Assembly: GCA_947179155.2 (NCBI GenBank)
Contig: OX359267.1
Location: 45,452,292 to 45,516,291, forward strand
Length of the DNA: 64,000 nt
Reading direction: 5' to 3'
From: Hedera helix
Taxonomy: Eukaryota; Streptophyta; Magnoliopsida; Apiales; Araliaceae
The notes below the pieces were generated by a model. That model did not search any database. It was not told the DNA's origin and worked only from the letters and a program-made list of their open reading frames with translations. Position numbers and translations under genes: made by a program. Positions within the stretch are counted from its first letter, which is position 1; each line of letters starts with the position of its first letter. Below are positions 24,331-35,783 of this stretch, in pieces.

Positions 24331-24539
24331 AGATCTAGAAGGGGGGGTTGAATAGATCTCGTAAAAACTTTTTTCTTTGTTGACTTCAAAAGTTTATTAC
24401 TAATTAATCCATTTAATTAAGATTTGTTTGCACAACGGAATATTAGTTTGAAAACTCCCCTTAAAGATTTGTAAAGCTTCTCCGTTGAATTAAGACTGTA
24501 ATGACGATAACCACTTGTCAAGTAAACTAATTTTAGCGG

Positions 24540-24564
24540 TTATATATATATATATATATATATA
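24540..24564. repeat. (TA)n microsatellite
   Basis: A run of about 12 TA dinucleotides inside the LTR-like region. Confidence 0.85.
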
Positions 24565-25350
24565 ACAGAATGTAAATAACTGAATGTAAAAGACACCAGA
24601 GAGTTTTAAGTGGTTCAGAGATGAATAACTTCTACTCCACTCTTCTACTACAACTAGTAGGTAATCCACTAAGAATGGTTCATAAAGAACCCTTCAAGCT
24701 CATCACGCCTGGAACCTCTGGTTCACCAAGAACCCTTCAAACCCAACAGGTTTGGCTCGTTTAGTCACTAGGACAAGGACACAACTGTCCTCTTCAAGTC
24801 CAGCAGATTTGGCTCATTTAGTCACTAGGACAAGGACATAACTACCCTCTTAAAGTCCAACAGACTTGGCTCCTTGCATGTTGATGGATGTTGGAGTTGC
24901 TACTGAGTTGTACTTTAAGTTCCATTGTCTTTAAATACTCAGTAGCAGGATGTGATCATTCCTGAAATGATATTGAGTTTGACAATGATGCTTGACTTCT
25001 TTATATGCTCAATATCTTCCTGTGATCACCCATTGTGCTGCTAGGCTTTTGAACTTCAGCTCCTTTGGTACTTGATAACTTCTCAAGACGAACTCCTTAG
25101 ATGACTGTGAAGCTCTTTCCTTTAGGTACTCAGTTGTTCCTTCTTATCATAGACTGTCTATAGCTTCTCGAGATGGGCTTCTGAGATGACTGTAATACTC
25201 CTTCCTTTTTGGTACTCAGTCGCTTCCATATCTGTATCAAGTTGGCGTTTAAGCTTCTCTCTACTATGTGCTTAGCGGCTCTGAACACTTCTCTTGTAAT
25301 AGAGTCATTTATCTCTATATCTCTCTCTATTCAGTGTTAGTGTTCTGATG

Positions 25351-26590
25351 GATCGTAGAGTCATTCAGCATATTCATTTTCTGTTTTCACTCTACGATCG
25401 GTTGTTGTCTACCATCATCTCTCTTGTATTCTCCATCAACAACACTTTTTTCTGTGAGTTATTTTAGCCTTTATATTTCTGTACATATTTTACCGTTGAA
25501 AGAAATTTCGTTGGTTTCATTTGACTTTGTGCAGATCTTTAATATCTTCGATGTTGACTTTCTTGCTGCTTGTGTCAGTGCTTTTCCCTTTTCTGATATG
25601 TTCTGATATATTAACCTGTAGCTCAGCTTTCTCTGAATTTATAGCCGTTGCACTCCCAGAGTTGTTCAGCAAGGATTATTATATCCTTTGTTAATTAATC
25701 TTCTGATTCATCAATAAATACCTTCCTTGACTTTTAGAACCAACTGTTCTGATGCATTCAGAGATGTCCCATTAGTCTGACTTTATTCACCATTTCCCTG
25801 AGCAGTGGGTCCTGACTTATAGTTGTTTAGGCACAAAGTCGTCTGTGACTCTGACATGCATCTGTATCTTAAAAACACTTAATCTCTTTCGAATCTAGAA
25901 GAGAAATACATTCTCTCTTGTCGCACCATATAGCAGCTATGATTTTTTGCTGCTTATTGAATTCGTAGAGTGATGTCTGCTCATTTGGACTCTACGAATT
26001 CAGTTCCACTCGTTACTTGAAGTATGTCGGATAAATGGTTGAGTTGAAGCGATCTTCTCTTTTACTCTGCGATCTTGCTGTTGTGTTCAGATCGTAGAGT
26101 TTGTCTGCAGTGCTTTTTAGTGGAATCGTTGAGTTGTTGTCTCAGTTAGCACATCCTCTATTTCTACTCAACAATTGTTCTATGTGTAGAACAGTCTTCT
26201 GTATTGACTTTGACATCCAGCCTCACTCTATGATTTCTTCTAACTGTGCAAATCGTATAGTTCTAGTATGTGCTTGTTCTTCAAATTTACTCTACGATTT
26301 TGCAAGATTGATTGTATCGTAGAGTATATTTATTCTCTGATACAGCGTTAACTGCTGGCAAGCTTAGCTGACTGTTCAACGATCGTAGAGTTCAGCTCTA
26401 CGATTTGTACCTGATCAGTTCTTTAAATTTAGCTTGTATATTCAGTAGACCTCTTGGACATCTGACTCTTTTTGAAGATAGTAGAGTTATCTTGGTAAGG
26501 AGTCTTATAGTTCACTCTACGATTTATACTGAATCGTTGAGTCTTCATTGCTTGGAATTGTAGAGTCCGTTCTACGATATGTACACTGAA
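25351..26590. repeat. Array of short inverted repeats (ATCGTAGAGT / ACTCTACGAT)
   Basis: At least eight hairpin-forming pairs share one core. Perfect pairs: 25351-25361 with 25389-25399 (11 bp); 25958-25971 with 25989-26002 (14 bp); 26289-26298 with 26316-26325 (10 bp); 26382-26390 with 26396-26404 (9 bp). Imperfect pairs: 26064-26075 with 26089-26100; 26124-26134 with 26166-26176; 26225-26236 with 26250-26261; 26476-26487 with 26514-26523. A further compound set lies at about 26532-26580. Loops are 5-38 bases and differ in sequence, while the stems are related. No coding potential. The array lies within an LTR-like sequence. Confidence 0.8.
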
Positions 26591-27220
26591 CAAATCTAAC
26601 ATAAGATCAACCTAACAGATTTGATCTTTTCTAACCAAGTCCTTTCTTACATTATTACATCATTATATATCGAAAGGACTTTACAGACTCTGTCATACAT
26701 AAATACAACAATGATACAATCTTTATGCTACTCTGCTTATATCATACATCTTTTATGCAGAGTGACTCCTACTGAAAGATCAACCTAACATTTCTGATCT
26801 TTAAAATCTAAGTCCTTTGTACACAAATATCTTTTAAAAGGACTTTACAACATTTGAACCGGATAACTTTCTTTTCCTTTTATAAGACAAGATAGTTTTC
26901 AGCAAGATCATATTTGTATCAAACAAGTGTCTGGATTTACAGTAATTAGACATAGGTAAAATATCATACACACATGATCATGTAGACACATAATTTGATT
27001 AATATATAATCACTTTGTCACTTAAGCACATAAGCACTTTCATAGTATCTACGCACATAATCACTTAAGCACATAAACACATTAACATATAAGCACTTTG
27101 TCAGATACACATTGACAATTAACCATGTAAGCATATTTACTACAATTATTTTTGCACAACAGTTATCATCATCAAATCAAAACAACCTTCAACAGAAGAT
27201 CTCAAGAAATTTATAAAAAT

Positions 27221-28002
27221 AATAGCAGAATCCAAGGGGAGCGAGAGACACTGATCAAGAAATAAAATTTTGAGAAAAGCTAAAAAAAATGCACTACTAC
27301 GAAAAGTTGAACATCTCATTTAAGCTGCTAAGTAATTGAGAATAGGATTGTATTTCCAACTTAGCATCAACTCACAACATCAAATCAACTACATTGTGTT
27401 GTCTTAGTGACATTGCTCGAATTCTTAGTGACTTGAAGAGATCTAAATGATCTAGATTGAGTGTCCTTGTGTACCAAGACTGTGTAACTCGAATGAACCT
27501 TAGTGGTTCAGTTGTAGCTGATCTTAGTGATTAATATCCTTAGTAGATTTCTTACTCGTGGAGTAGAATAGTGGAGTAGGAGTTATTATGTCTCCGAACC
27601 ACTTAAAATTTATTGTCTCCCATTTACTTTTTGCATTGTATTTACTTGTGGTAGTGTGTGCTTCATATTTTCAAGTTCTAAATCTCATAACTAAAACTTT
27701 ACATTTTAAGGGGATTTTAAAATTATATTCCGCTATGCATAATTGACTTTGTTTTACAAATTATTAATTAACATTAAATTTCATAAAACCAAATTTTTTT
27801 AAAAGACCTATTCAACCCCCCCCCCCCCCCCCTCCACCCCCTTTTAGATCTTTTTTACGCCTCTGAGGTACAACAAAGTATTACCTCTAGAATATAAAAA
27901 AATATTACATTCAAATATTTAGACATTTGAATATTCATCTGATGGTTTTCCAAAATAAGGCATACATACAAATCAAATTGTATAATGCAGTGAGAAAATG
28001 TA
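27221..28002. repeat. Tandem repeat unit 1 (about 0.78 kb)
   Basis: Starts AATAGCAGAATCCAAG and aligns with 28034-28809 over its full length. Shared landmarks are GACACTGATCAAGAA, CAACTACATTGTGTTG, GTGGAGTAGAATAGTGGAGTA, a long C tract preceded by TATTCAA, and ATTTAGACATTTGAATATTC. No reading frame is shared. The same landmarks occur inverted at 24340-24700, so it belongs to the same LTR family. Confidence 0.8.
27809..27841. repeat. Long C tract in repeat unit 1
   Basis: About 20 C residues after TATTCAA. The partner tract in unit 2 is at about 28636-28648, and the inverted counterpart is the G7 tract at 24343. Tract length clearly varies among copies of the family. Confidence 0.9.
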
Positions 28003-28033
28003 ACGGGAAGAGGAACGAGAGACACTGATCAAG

Positions 28034-28809
28034 AATAGCAGAATCCAAGAGGAGCGAGAGACACTGATCAAGAATTAAAATTTTGAAAAGCTAAAAAAAA
28101 TGCACTATTACGTAAAGCTGAACATCTCATTCAAGTTGATAAGTACTTGAGAATATGATCGTTTTGCCAACGTAGCATCAACTCACAACATCGAATCAAC
28201 TACATTGTGTTGTTTTAGTGACATTATTCTAAGTCTTAGTGACTTGAAGAGATCTAAATGATTTGGACTGAGTGTCCTTGTGTATCGAGACTGTGTATCT
28301 CGAAAGAACCTTAGTAGTTTAGTTTTAGCTGATCTTAGTGATCAATATCCTTAGTGGATTTATTACTCGTGGAGTAGAATAGTGGAGTACGAGTTATTAC
28401 GTCTCCAAATCACTTAACATTTGTTGTCTCCTATTTACTTTCTGCATTTGTATTTACTTGTGGTAATGTGTGCTTCATATTTTCAAGTTTCAAATCTCAA
28501 AACTTTATTTGATAAAATTTTATATCTAAAGGGGATTTTAAAATTATATTTTACCGTGCATAATTAACTTTGTTTAACAAATTATCAATGAACGTTAAAT
28601 TTCATAAAACTAATTTTTTTAAAAGATTTATTCAACCCCCCCCCCCCCTAGATCTTTTCTATGCCTCTGGGATACAACAAAGTATTACCTTTGAGATACA
28701 ACAAAGTATTACATTCAGATATTTAGACATTTGAATATTCATCTGATGATTTGTTAAAATAAGGCATATATACAATCAAATTATATGACGCAATGAAAAA
28801 AAATGTAAT
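28034..28809. repeat. Tandem repeat unit 2 (about 0.78 kb)
   Basis: Second copy of 27221-28002 in direct orientation. About 30 bases separate the copies, and these contain an extra partial GAGAGACACTGATCAAGAA. Moderate divergence (scattered substitutions and short gaps) suggests the duplication is not recent. Confidence 0.8.
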
Positions 28810-29087
28810 AAATCGTATTTAAATTTTTTTCTACAAACCAAATTCTAGGATCATTCTTATGCGATACTTATTAATTGAGGAAGGATAACGGGTTATACTT
28901 TTATAGATTCAACTTCTTGAACAGCCACGAGTTCACCTTCAAAATTCTTCGCGTTCTTCAAAATCCACCGATTAAAATCTTCAGATCAACATTAACTATC
29001 CAAACGTGTAACCTCTAAAGGTGATCCACCATGAGTAATATGGATTGAAGGAGTAATTTATATTCTACTAGATCTTGGGTGGCTAGC

Positions 29088-29117
29088 CTCTTTTTCTCTC
29101 TCTCTCTCTCTCTCTCT
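29088..29117. repeat. (CT)n microsatellite
   Basis: A run of about 13 CT dinucleotides. Confidence 0.9.
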
Positions 29118-29372
29118 TTAACTTTTTAAATGTAGAGAATTACAAAATATTCTCTCAATACTTGTAAAAGTGTTAGTAACCCCAATCCATTATTTATAGA
29201 TTTGCTCAACCCTTTTAAACCCTTTAGGAGTGGGATTTTAATTTAACTCCTAATCTAATTAGAAATTAAATTAATTTATTATAATAATTATAATTCTTAA
29301 ACCATTCAGGAACTTAATTATTTATAATGAGAGTACTTCTTATTAATTATTTCTTAAACCATTTAAGAACTA

Positions 29373-29377
<5 letters not shown>

Positions 29378-29410
<33 letters not shown>

Positions 29411-29411
29411 G
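29378..29411. repeat. (AAT)n microsatellite
   Basis: About 11 AAT repeats. Confidence 0.9.
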
Positions 29412-30629
29412 ACTTTTCTTACTAATTTATAATTAGTATTTTTAAAATACTAAATTATAAATATTAAGCTATTTAATTTATTCTATCACCATAGTATAAA
29501 TTAAATACACTTAATTTATTATTACCATTACACCACTTACTTCTAAAATAAATATTACTATTTTGCGATGTTACCCTTTAGGTTCAATATTAAATCGGTT
29601 GTAGAATAAATAAATTAGAACAATTCTAATATTATTTATAATAATAAATTAAACTCCTTTAATTTATTTATAAATAAATACTTATTTATTCCACAATAAA
29701 GGTAAGCCCTCTTTGCAATTCACTATTTTTCGGATAATATGAATTTCAACATTTGATTTTAAAGAACCTATTCCTTGAATAGTTATCGTATAATTCAATC
29801 ATTCTGTAATACAATGTTCTAATCAAATACGATACATAGAATTACTGTCAAGTCTTATTTAATTTGATCTTATGCATTTTAATTCTTAAATGCACAACTC
29901 TAATTAATATAAATTAGAAACTCCTTTATAATTTTCATTTTGCCTTGGTGAATGACTACTGAGTTATCATTTATTGAATCACATAGGACATTCTCCCCCT
30001 TTACTAGAAGTGATAGATCATTTGTTGATTATTCACCTATCTCCATGTATAACTAATTATACTCGAACATATCCTTTATAATACTCGAATTGTCTTAAAG
30101 AATATGTCAAAGTATAATTCATTATTAACAAGATACTATGATGATCTCAAGTCTAAAGATCACTTGTACTACTATCATATTAGGAACTCCTATTGACAAG
30201 CAAATAAAACTCCATTAGGTATTCCTTAAACGAGTCATGTTCAGTGAATTATTCTCCAATAAACACCTACATAGTTGTTTTAGTGTCTTCACACAAATGA
30301 TTATGAGATCAATCATCAATTTTAAAAGAGCAAGCATAATATGTATTAATCAATCCAAATTTAGTAATCCTCATTTCAGTGATCCCGCAATTAAGAACAT
30401 TTTAGTTTTGAGTTATCTTAAATTTAGATCTCATTAGTATAATCAACATTATGATTCTAAAAGAATTACTCAAAAATATGAATTTATCTATTTAATCAAT
30501 TCAACAAATTAATTATGAATAAAGAAGTGTCTTTAAATAAAACTTTTATTAATAAATTGAATAAAATTAAAAAGTATATGCTTATCATATTAAATGTAAT
30601 TGGCTTGATGACATACTACTTTCATCATC

Positions 30630-31441
30630 CACAATACAACAAAAAATTAAGCCTATTTGTGATCACTTATCAGCGACCGATTTCGTTCGCTGATGGATAA
30701 TAGCGACTGACTTCAATCGCTAATTTCAGTCGTAGGTAATCTAGCCATTAAAAACACATTAATGATCAACATTAGTGACTGTCGTATCCACGATTGAAAT
30801 TAGCAATTGACGTTGTTGTTTCGAGTCAGCGATTAAAAAAATCAGCAACAGTATGTGCCGTCGACTGGTATGATAATTGCGTTGACTGGATACTGGAACT
30901 GTAAAAAGAACTAATACTTGGCTGTCGTCACTATCTGGCTAGTTGACTTTCATCTGCTTATCCAACTACAGTCTAAATAAAAATTCATGATACTATGGTA
31001 CCTATTTTGACAATAATTATAGTATTACACCGTGTCATCAGTTAGTATAATGCATGGTTCTTATCTAAATATGTCTTCACACTTATTACACTGGTCAGAT
31101 TTCTGTCACATTTAAGTATGCGGCGTCCCATTAATGTCAACAACCTAAACACATACATCTTTGTTCGAAAGAAATTTCAGCAATATCTCTCATCGATCGT
31201 CCAAGTACACAAAATAGATTATGATTTATATAATCTAAATATGCACCCGAAAAATAATAAAAGATAAATAAACCAATATTTCCTTAGAACGAACATATAC
31301 ATATCCTTAAGTCATCGGTGCCTAAGTGGGAACAGAACATACAAGAACAGTCCCAAAATGGGGACTATTTAAAATTCACTTATAATGAGTGAATCTTGAA
31401 TGAGTTTCTAAGCGGAGCATATTATATAATATTTATTTTAC

Positions 31442-31500
<59 letters not shown>

Positions 31501-32445
31501 TTATTATATATATTATAGTATATAATATAATATGATATTTTTAATTAAATTACTTTATTTTAAATTATTTTATTTTATTATATTTTATATTATTTAGTAG
31601 TGAAAAACTAAGTAAATGTTACTTAGTTGATTTTATCAATTTTTTATTTTTTATTTTTTTAAAGTTGGTTTATTTTGGTTTTTTAAGCTTTCTTACATAA
31701 AATTATAAACTCATAAGCTAATAGTACTATATAACTATGGCTAAATTACCAAATCACAATACAAATTTATATACCCAATATCCACATATCATAATCAATT
31801 TCATATTAACATAATAATTATTAGCTAAAATACATGGCTGCAAAGAAAAGTACATGCCAATTTCCCTAATTTTCACAACAAGTTCTCCAATTTTTCCAAA
31901 TTAACAAACCATAACATCTCATTTCCACAATTATACAATTAATTAAATGAATATATTCAAATATTCATACATTCACAAGCATACATTTATGTTTCATTGA
32001 AAGAATAATAGAAAACTTACAATAACGTCCAAAAATGTAGCAACGACAATGGTGGGTAGCAGCGGTGGTGGATGCGTGGGCGTCCTCTTTCTTTCTTTTT
32101 CTTTTTTTCTCACTTTCTTCTCCCTTTCTTTATTTCTTTTGTGAATGAGCTTCTATAGTAATTTAAAAACACCAATGATCGCTATAAGTGACCGCATGTC
32201 AGTCGTTGATACTGACTTGACATATTAACGATCGATCCCCCATCACTGATTAGTTTTGGTCACAAAAAATATTTTGCACCAATTTCTGTGCCAGGTGTTT
32301 GCTCAGCAAAATTTTATTAGCAATCGACCAGCGACGAAATTTTGGTCACTAATATTAATAGTGACCAATTTGAATTGCAGTCGCGAATAGGTTTATTAAT
32401 GTTTGATGACAGCAATTACTGATGTATTCGGTCGCTAATTTAATA
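30630..32445. mobile_element. CACTA-like (En/Spm) non-autonomous element, decayed
   Basis: Near 30630 a degenerate CACTACAACAAAAA start (CACAATACAACAAAAA) is followed by subterminal words of the type GCGAC(C/T)GA and TCGCTAAT in both orientations (30670-30880). A similar set appears at 32165-32440, as expected for the other subterminal region. The left part aligns with 61089-61380. A clear right terminus was not found. The interior holds a (TTA)n run and no transposase frame. Confidence 0.6.
31440..31501. repeat. (TTA)n microsatellite
   Basis: About 20 uninterrupted TTA repeats within the CACTA-like element. Confidence 0.95.
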
Positions 32446-34340
32446 ACTATAGCATGCCAGAAATGGGGAGTTGAGGTGGTTAGACCTATATCCCCTTCAC
32501 ACCAGAGGTATCCTTTGGTGAGGCAAGCTGTTAAATACTTTCTGATGGTTCTTTGTGCGAAAATTCACGTCCAAGCTAATAGTTGTCATGTGCAGACATA
32601 TTCAAGCGTTAACAATACACAATCATATAAAATAGATTAATTTAAATGAATGATAGATGCATTTATTTATAAATAAATTATCTACACAGTCATGTAAAAT
32701 TAAGTAGTTTAAGAAAAAAGTATTTGAAAATTAAAAAAAAATAATTAAGACTAGAGTAGCCAAATAATGATTAAGGCCTGGACTTGGTATAATCTATTGG
32801 GCCATAATTTGTCTTGACAAAGCTTAGGTTTGGTCAGGTGATGGACTTATATTTGTGGCCAATGTGTTAATTGTTTTCTTTTGGGGTGCCATATTCTCTA
32901 CTGTTGTAGTGATGTGATGGACTTATATTTTCAACTTAATTTTGAATTTTATATTTGGACTTTAAAGTACATTTGTAATTTTAAAAAATTAAAATTTAAT
33001 TAATATTTAGTGCTAAATTCTTAGTTCAAGACTTAAAACTAGTTATAGAACATAACTTAAGCTAGGATTAACTCAATCGACCAGTAAGAGCCTATAAAAA
33101 TAAATTTTGAAGTAGTAAATTGCTTGATGTCACAAACGAATTAAAATTTGAGAGCATGCTACCAAAAAAAAGTATAAGATTAATGATTTTAAAAAAACAC
33201 TTTCTTTTTGCAGATCTTCAATAAATAACTACCCTGTTGTAAATCAGATGTAATTATATATAATACTACTTTTGTCCTAAAAAAAATCATACTATAAATA
33301 AATATATTGATTCTCGGTTAATTTCGATTCCATGAAATTCAAGTTTTTATTAGCTTATAAAAAATATTACATCTGTATAATAAATTAAATAAGTTGCATA
33401 TAATATTTATTGTTTTTCATTCAGTAATGTTGCTCTGTGTTAAGAGAATGCAACCTTTTTTATAACTTTAGACAAAAGTTTGACCAATATAAAATTTTAT
33501 ACGAACCTAATGGCGCTAGAAAGAGTCAGGAGTGGGTCATGAGCCCACGTTCCCCTTCCTCGACCCCTACGCCAACTCCAACCCTTACCTCTCTACCTTG
33601 TCCATTTATAAAATAGTATATAATTTGTTTTTGTTAATATTGATATTAGCCTCTCCCTCATTGTATAAATATTGTTAACAGTGTACTCGTATTTTGAGGA
33701 TATAGATTTATACGGTATTATATCTAAAATAATATATAAAATTTATTTCTTCCTTTCAGAACATTTCAAAGTCTAATTTCAAATGAAGGTAAATAAGTTT
33801 AATTTGAAAGATTAACTTAGTTTTAAAGTCAAATAAATAAGATGTCTCAAATTCGGTCTCTTAAATTCAGTCTCTTAAATTATGGCAAATTTTAGATGTC
33901 TCAAATTCGGTCTCTTAAATTATCTTAAATGTGCATGTTATCATTGTATTGATATTTAATGAAATTCTTAGGATTCACCATGATATTGAATAAATATAAT
34001 AATAACATGCATGTGTAATTGAGACCTTTAATTTTAGTTTAATATTAAAACGCTTTAATATAGATATATTCACATGTATATATGCTAAAAATAAAAATAT
34101 ATAAAAATTTATTATACTTATATTTTTCGGCCCCCTCCCACTAGAATTTTTGCCTACGCTGGAACCATATAGGATTAATAAATATAACGCAAGAAAAATC
34201 GACAAATGTATATATTTTTTAATATTTAACCAATCATGCATTAACGAGATTTATAGTACAATCAATATTTTGTTTAAATAATTAATCAAAACAATTTTTA
34301 TCTAGTTACTCTATTATTTATTCTTGAAATAAGTTTGTTT
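32446..34340. other. Intergenic DNA, no gene
   Basis: I see no gene. Open frames of 72-88 codons (for example 33975-34241 minus) have low-complexity translations. At 33840-33925 a phrase ATGTCTCAAATTCGGTCTC occurs twice with a partial third copy, a small local tandem repeat. Confidence 0.5.
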
Positions 34341-35716
34341 CTAATACATTTAAGAAAGCAAGCTGGGCGTAAAAGTCTCCAGAAACATCCACGAAATGGA
34401 CAATAATTCCATACTGAATGGTCCTCGTCCACATAGACAAATTCCCTTAAATTTTCTTCGGAGATAACTTGATAAGTAGTGCGAGTAGCTAGCTTGATAC
34501 AGACAAAATTGGTCATATTTCATCCTGATTTTATTAATACAAGTTTGATAGGGTTTAGTTTATATAACTTTTTTTTTATAAATATTTAATAATTTTTTAT
34601 TAAAATATTTATTATTTTTTATTGACATAATTTATTTATAATGTTAATAATTTGATTTAGTATATTTTACTACAATTGATTTTTTTATTTTATTTTAAAT
34701 ATTATGTGATTAAAAATTACACTCATCAATTGAAATGTGTTAACTCATTTCAATTGATGAGTTAATTTGGTTGGTATCTCCTCTTGTAACTTTTATATTA
34801 CAGTCATTTGCAATATTACACAAGTTATTATATAGTATACGACGAAAGAGTTTTCAGAAGTAGGCAATGTGAGACTTGAGGGATTTTGAGCGCTAGCTAC
34901 TTGGTTATTCTTTTTATTGTGTTTTTTTTTTCTATTCAAGGTCCCATATCGAATGGAGAAAGAAAATGAGTATATTAAATTTATTTGGTTTGTATCTCTT
35001 CTTGTTTCCTTGAACTTCTATCTTCTGAATGACATGAGACTTGAGTAATAATTAAGTATGTAATGCAAAATCCAAAACTCAGTTTATTATATAATGTATG
35101 AATGAAGAGTTTTCAGAAGTAGACTATGTGGGACTTGAGGGATTTTGTGCGTCAGTTACTTGATTCTCCTTCTTGACGGAATAAGTTTATTTCCGACGAA
35201 AAATGCAGTTGAAAATAAGCTTTTTTCTTGTAGTGTAAATATGATAGTATAGATAAGACACGAGTAATTATATTGATAGTGTAGAAGGGCTAGGTCGTTG
35301 TTGTAGTGAAAGCATTAATCTTAAAGACTTAAGTGTGTCGGGATTGGGATCTCTTTTTAAGGAAAAATTATTAAATGCTTTTGTGACACTTGTCACGTGG
35401 TGTCCCACACCATTCATGTGCTGCATGGATAATGTAAAAAATACTGAAGTAACAACACATGGATAATGTAAAAAATCACATGATAAGCGTCCATGATCAC
35501 TGAATAATTACCCTTTCATAAGATAGAGGAAGTAGTTTTTCCTACCCTAATAACAAATAATTAAAGGACGTATATGTGTATATCTCAAGATACTGTGGTA
35601 CAGAAAAATAACTTTAAGGGAACAAAAAATTAAGCGGTCAACATGAGGAGGTATGCACAACAGTTGAGCCTAAGCAAAAAAGACTTTAATAAAAAAAATT
35701 ACATAGTATTAATCAT
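34341..35716. repeat. 3' flank of GDSL unit 2
   Basis: Counterpart of 1-942. About 34350-34840 corresponds to about 486-640 and 1-280 of unit 1 in a different order. A GATTTTGTGCG/GGGATTTTGAGCGC-type segment occurs twice (about 34850-34920 and 35105-35170), a local duplication absent from unit 3. It includes a MITE at about 35360-35512. Confidence 0.55.
35360..35512. mobile_element. MITE in the 3' flank of GDSL copy 2
   Basis: About 150 bases that are absent at the matching positions of units 1 (near 800) and 3 (near 47000). Left end GGAAAAATTATTAAATGC and right end (minus) GGGTAATTATTCAGTGATC are degenerate inverted repeats of a common plant Mutator-like MITE type. Target duplication is not clear. 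Confidence 0.5.
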
Positions 35717-35722
35717 TTTATT
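35717..35722 (-). promoter_or_regulatory. Poly(A) signal AATAAA of GDSL copy 2
   Basis: Same hexamer and context as after copies 1 and 3. With the longer reading frame of copy 2 it lies only about 60 bases beyond the stop codon. Confidence 0.5.
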
Positions 35723-35783
35723 GCTAGTACTTAAAAAGAAAATGAAAATTAAATTGCCGGAGGCAGATGATCTCTACAAAGAG

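Larger units (their letters stand above)
24331..27194 (-). repeat. SIRE-like LTR region, minus orientation
   Basis: Read on the minus strand from 27194, this begins TGTTGAAGG and soon gives TTTGATGATGATAAC, the same type of LTR start as at 23588 but facing it. It then passes two copies of the AAGGACTT/GATC block, the hairpin array (26590-25351), and ends near a CCCCCCC/GGGGGGG tract with TTGAATAG at 24343-24356. Related sequence recurs inverted in the 27221-28809 duplication. No reading frame is present. Confidence 0.5.
28810..30625. other. LTR-like non-coding DNA
   Basis: No gene. On the minus strand the stretch near 29180-29240 reads as GGGTTTAAAAGGGTTGAGCA with TATAAATAATGG, a promoter-like pattern typical of LTRs. 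It contains (CT)n at 29088-29117 and (AAT)n at 29378-29411. Two open frames of about 60 codons at 30237-30437 and 30515-30700 show no recognisable product. Confidence 0.4.

Noticed and set aside
25424..26322. Plus frames of 60 and 73 codons in the hairpin region
   Set aside because: No similarity to known proteins, no conservation among the repeats, and the region is better explained by inverted repeats.
24331..28810. Possible CRISPR-like array because of spaced repeats
   Set aside because: The repeats are inverted pairs with irregular spacing, in plant LTR-like DNA; no direct repeats of constant length or cas genes.
34298..34516. 72-codon minus frame in the 3' flank of unit 2
   Set aside because: The duplicate at about 486-640 breaks the frame, so coding is not conserved and no family is recognised.
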